Positions 32,202 to 32,332 of a stretch of DNA of 32,332 bases are shown here, in pieces (the first letter of the stretch is position 1; each line of letters begins with the position of its first letter). Source of the DNA: a virus; IMG/VR virus record IMGVR_UViG_3300001242_000065, positions 1-32,332 of that record; one strand, given 5' to 3'. The position numbers and the translations under genes were made by a program. A model generated the notes under the pieces. That model had not been told where the DNA came from and did no database searches. It worked only from the letters and a program-made list of their open reading frames with translations.

Positions 32202-32332
32202 ATATTTTCTTGACTATACCGGGGTTTACCCCGCATGGCGGTATAAGGGTAATTCTTGAGTGGGCAAATAGGTTGTCTGCCTTTCACAAGGTTTACCTCT
32301 ACAGTCGGAGCCGGCAACGGCTTGATTGGTTT
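32198..32332 (+). CDS. Glycosyltransferase (GT4-like) N-terminus, truncated by window edge
   Basis: 45 codons are visible: MNIFLTIPGFTPHGGIRVIL, then EWANRLSAFHKVYLYSRSRQ. The first strand, the glycine-rich P-x-x-x-x-GG turn and the helix with ANRL are the N-terminal Rossmann signature of GT-B family 4 glycosyltransferases. It overlaps the adaptor stop by ATGA and so is expressed in the head/tail operon. No acceptor can be named from this fragment; a virion-protein or DNA sugar modification is possible. Confidence 0.6.
   Translation, partial: MNIFLTIPGFTPHGGIRVILEWANRLSAFHKVYLYSRSRQRLDWF

Noticed and set aside
1-32332. Lysogeny genes or tRNAs
   Set aside because: No integrase, CI-like repressor or tRNA cloverleaf was recognised; absence outside the window cannot be judged.

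Overview
The window is part of a tailed double-stranded DNA phage genome (Caudoviricetes), or a prophage-like copy of one. Packed ATGA and TAATG overlaps, strong GGAGG-type ribosome sites and a canonical head-packaging module support this. No integrase, repressor, tRNA or ordinary host gene is visible. Several proteins carry Sec-type signal peptides with short n-regions, which suits a Gram-negative host. A phage-encoded 4Fe-4S ferredoxin hints at an anaerobic or microaerophilic host; both host points are inference.

Layout. Positions 1-14093 are all on the minus strand. Reading in the direction of transcription from 14093: a 66-aa protein and a DUF932 protein lie behind a sigma70-like promoter and end at a hairpin terminator. 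A run of accessory genes follows: a pyrimidine-dimer glycosylase-like protein, small unknowns, a pentapeptide-repeat protein, a zinc ribbon, small membrane proteins, an SNF2 helicase and a CHC2/TOPRIM primase. A 311-bp gap holds a promoter, a long hairpin and a possible terminator. The replication operon comes next: a GIY-YIG nuclease, a winged-helix initiator with a lambda-like candidate origin inside its gene, a DnaC-like loader and a DnaB-like helicase. Then a second copy of the same promoter, a lysine-rich/acidic protein with an in-frame second start, a 28-bp palindromic terminator, a UDP-glucuronate decarboxylase (UDP-xylose synthase) and a TET-associated glycosyltransferase that runs off the left end.

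Positions 14365-32332 are on the plus strand and form the late region: small and large terminase, ferredoxin, a two-helix holin-like protein, and five consecutive proteins with N-terminal signal peptides. These five include a beta-helix protein, a fibre-like protein and a large RIFT-barrel/toroid putative polysaccharide lyase. Three micro-ORFs follow, then a portal fused to an InPase-like domain, a Mu gpF-like protein, a small gene broken by an in-frame TAA, a DUF2213 protease with a nested scaffold start, a cement-like protein, a DUF2184 major capsid protein, a DUF4054 adaptor and the start of a GT4-type glycosyltransferase.

How it fits together. The left arm prepares replication and probably modifies DNA: the sugar-nucleotide synthase next to the DNA-modifying glycosyltransferase suggests pentosylation of hydroxymethylated bases. 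The right arm packages DNA and builds heads. The least ordinary parts are this sugar pair, the block of exported fibre/depolymerase-like proteins inside the late operon, the ferredoxin, and a 50-bp palindromic repeat present both inside the primase gene and after the portal gene.
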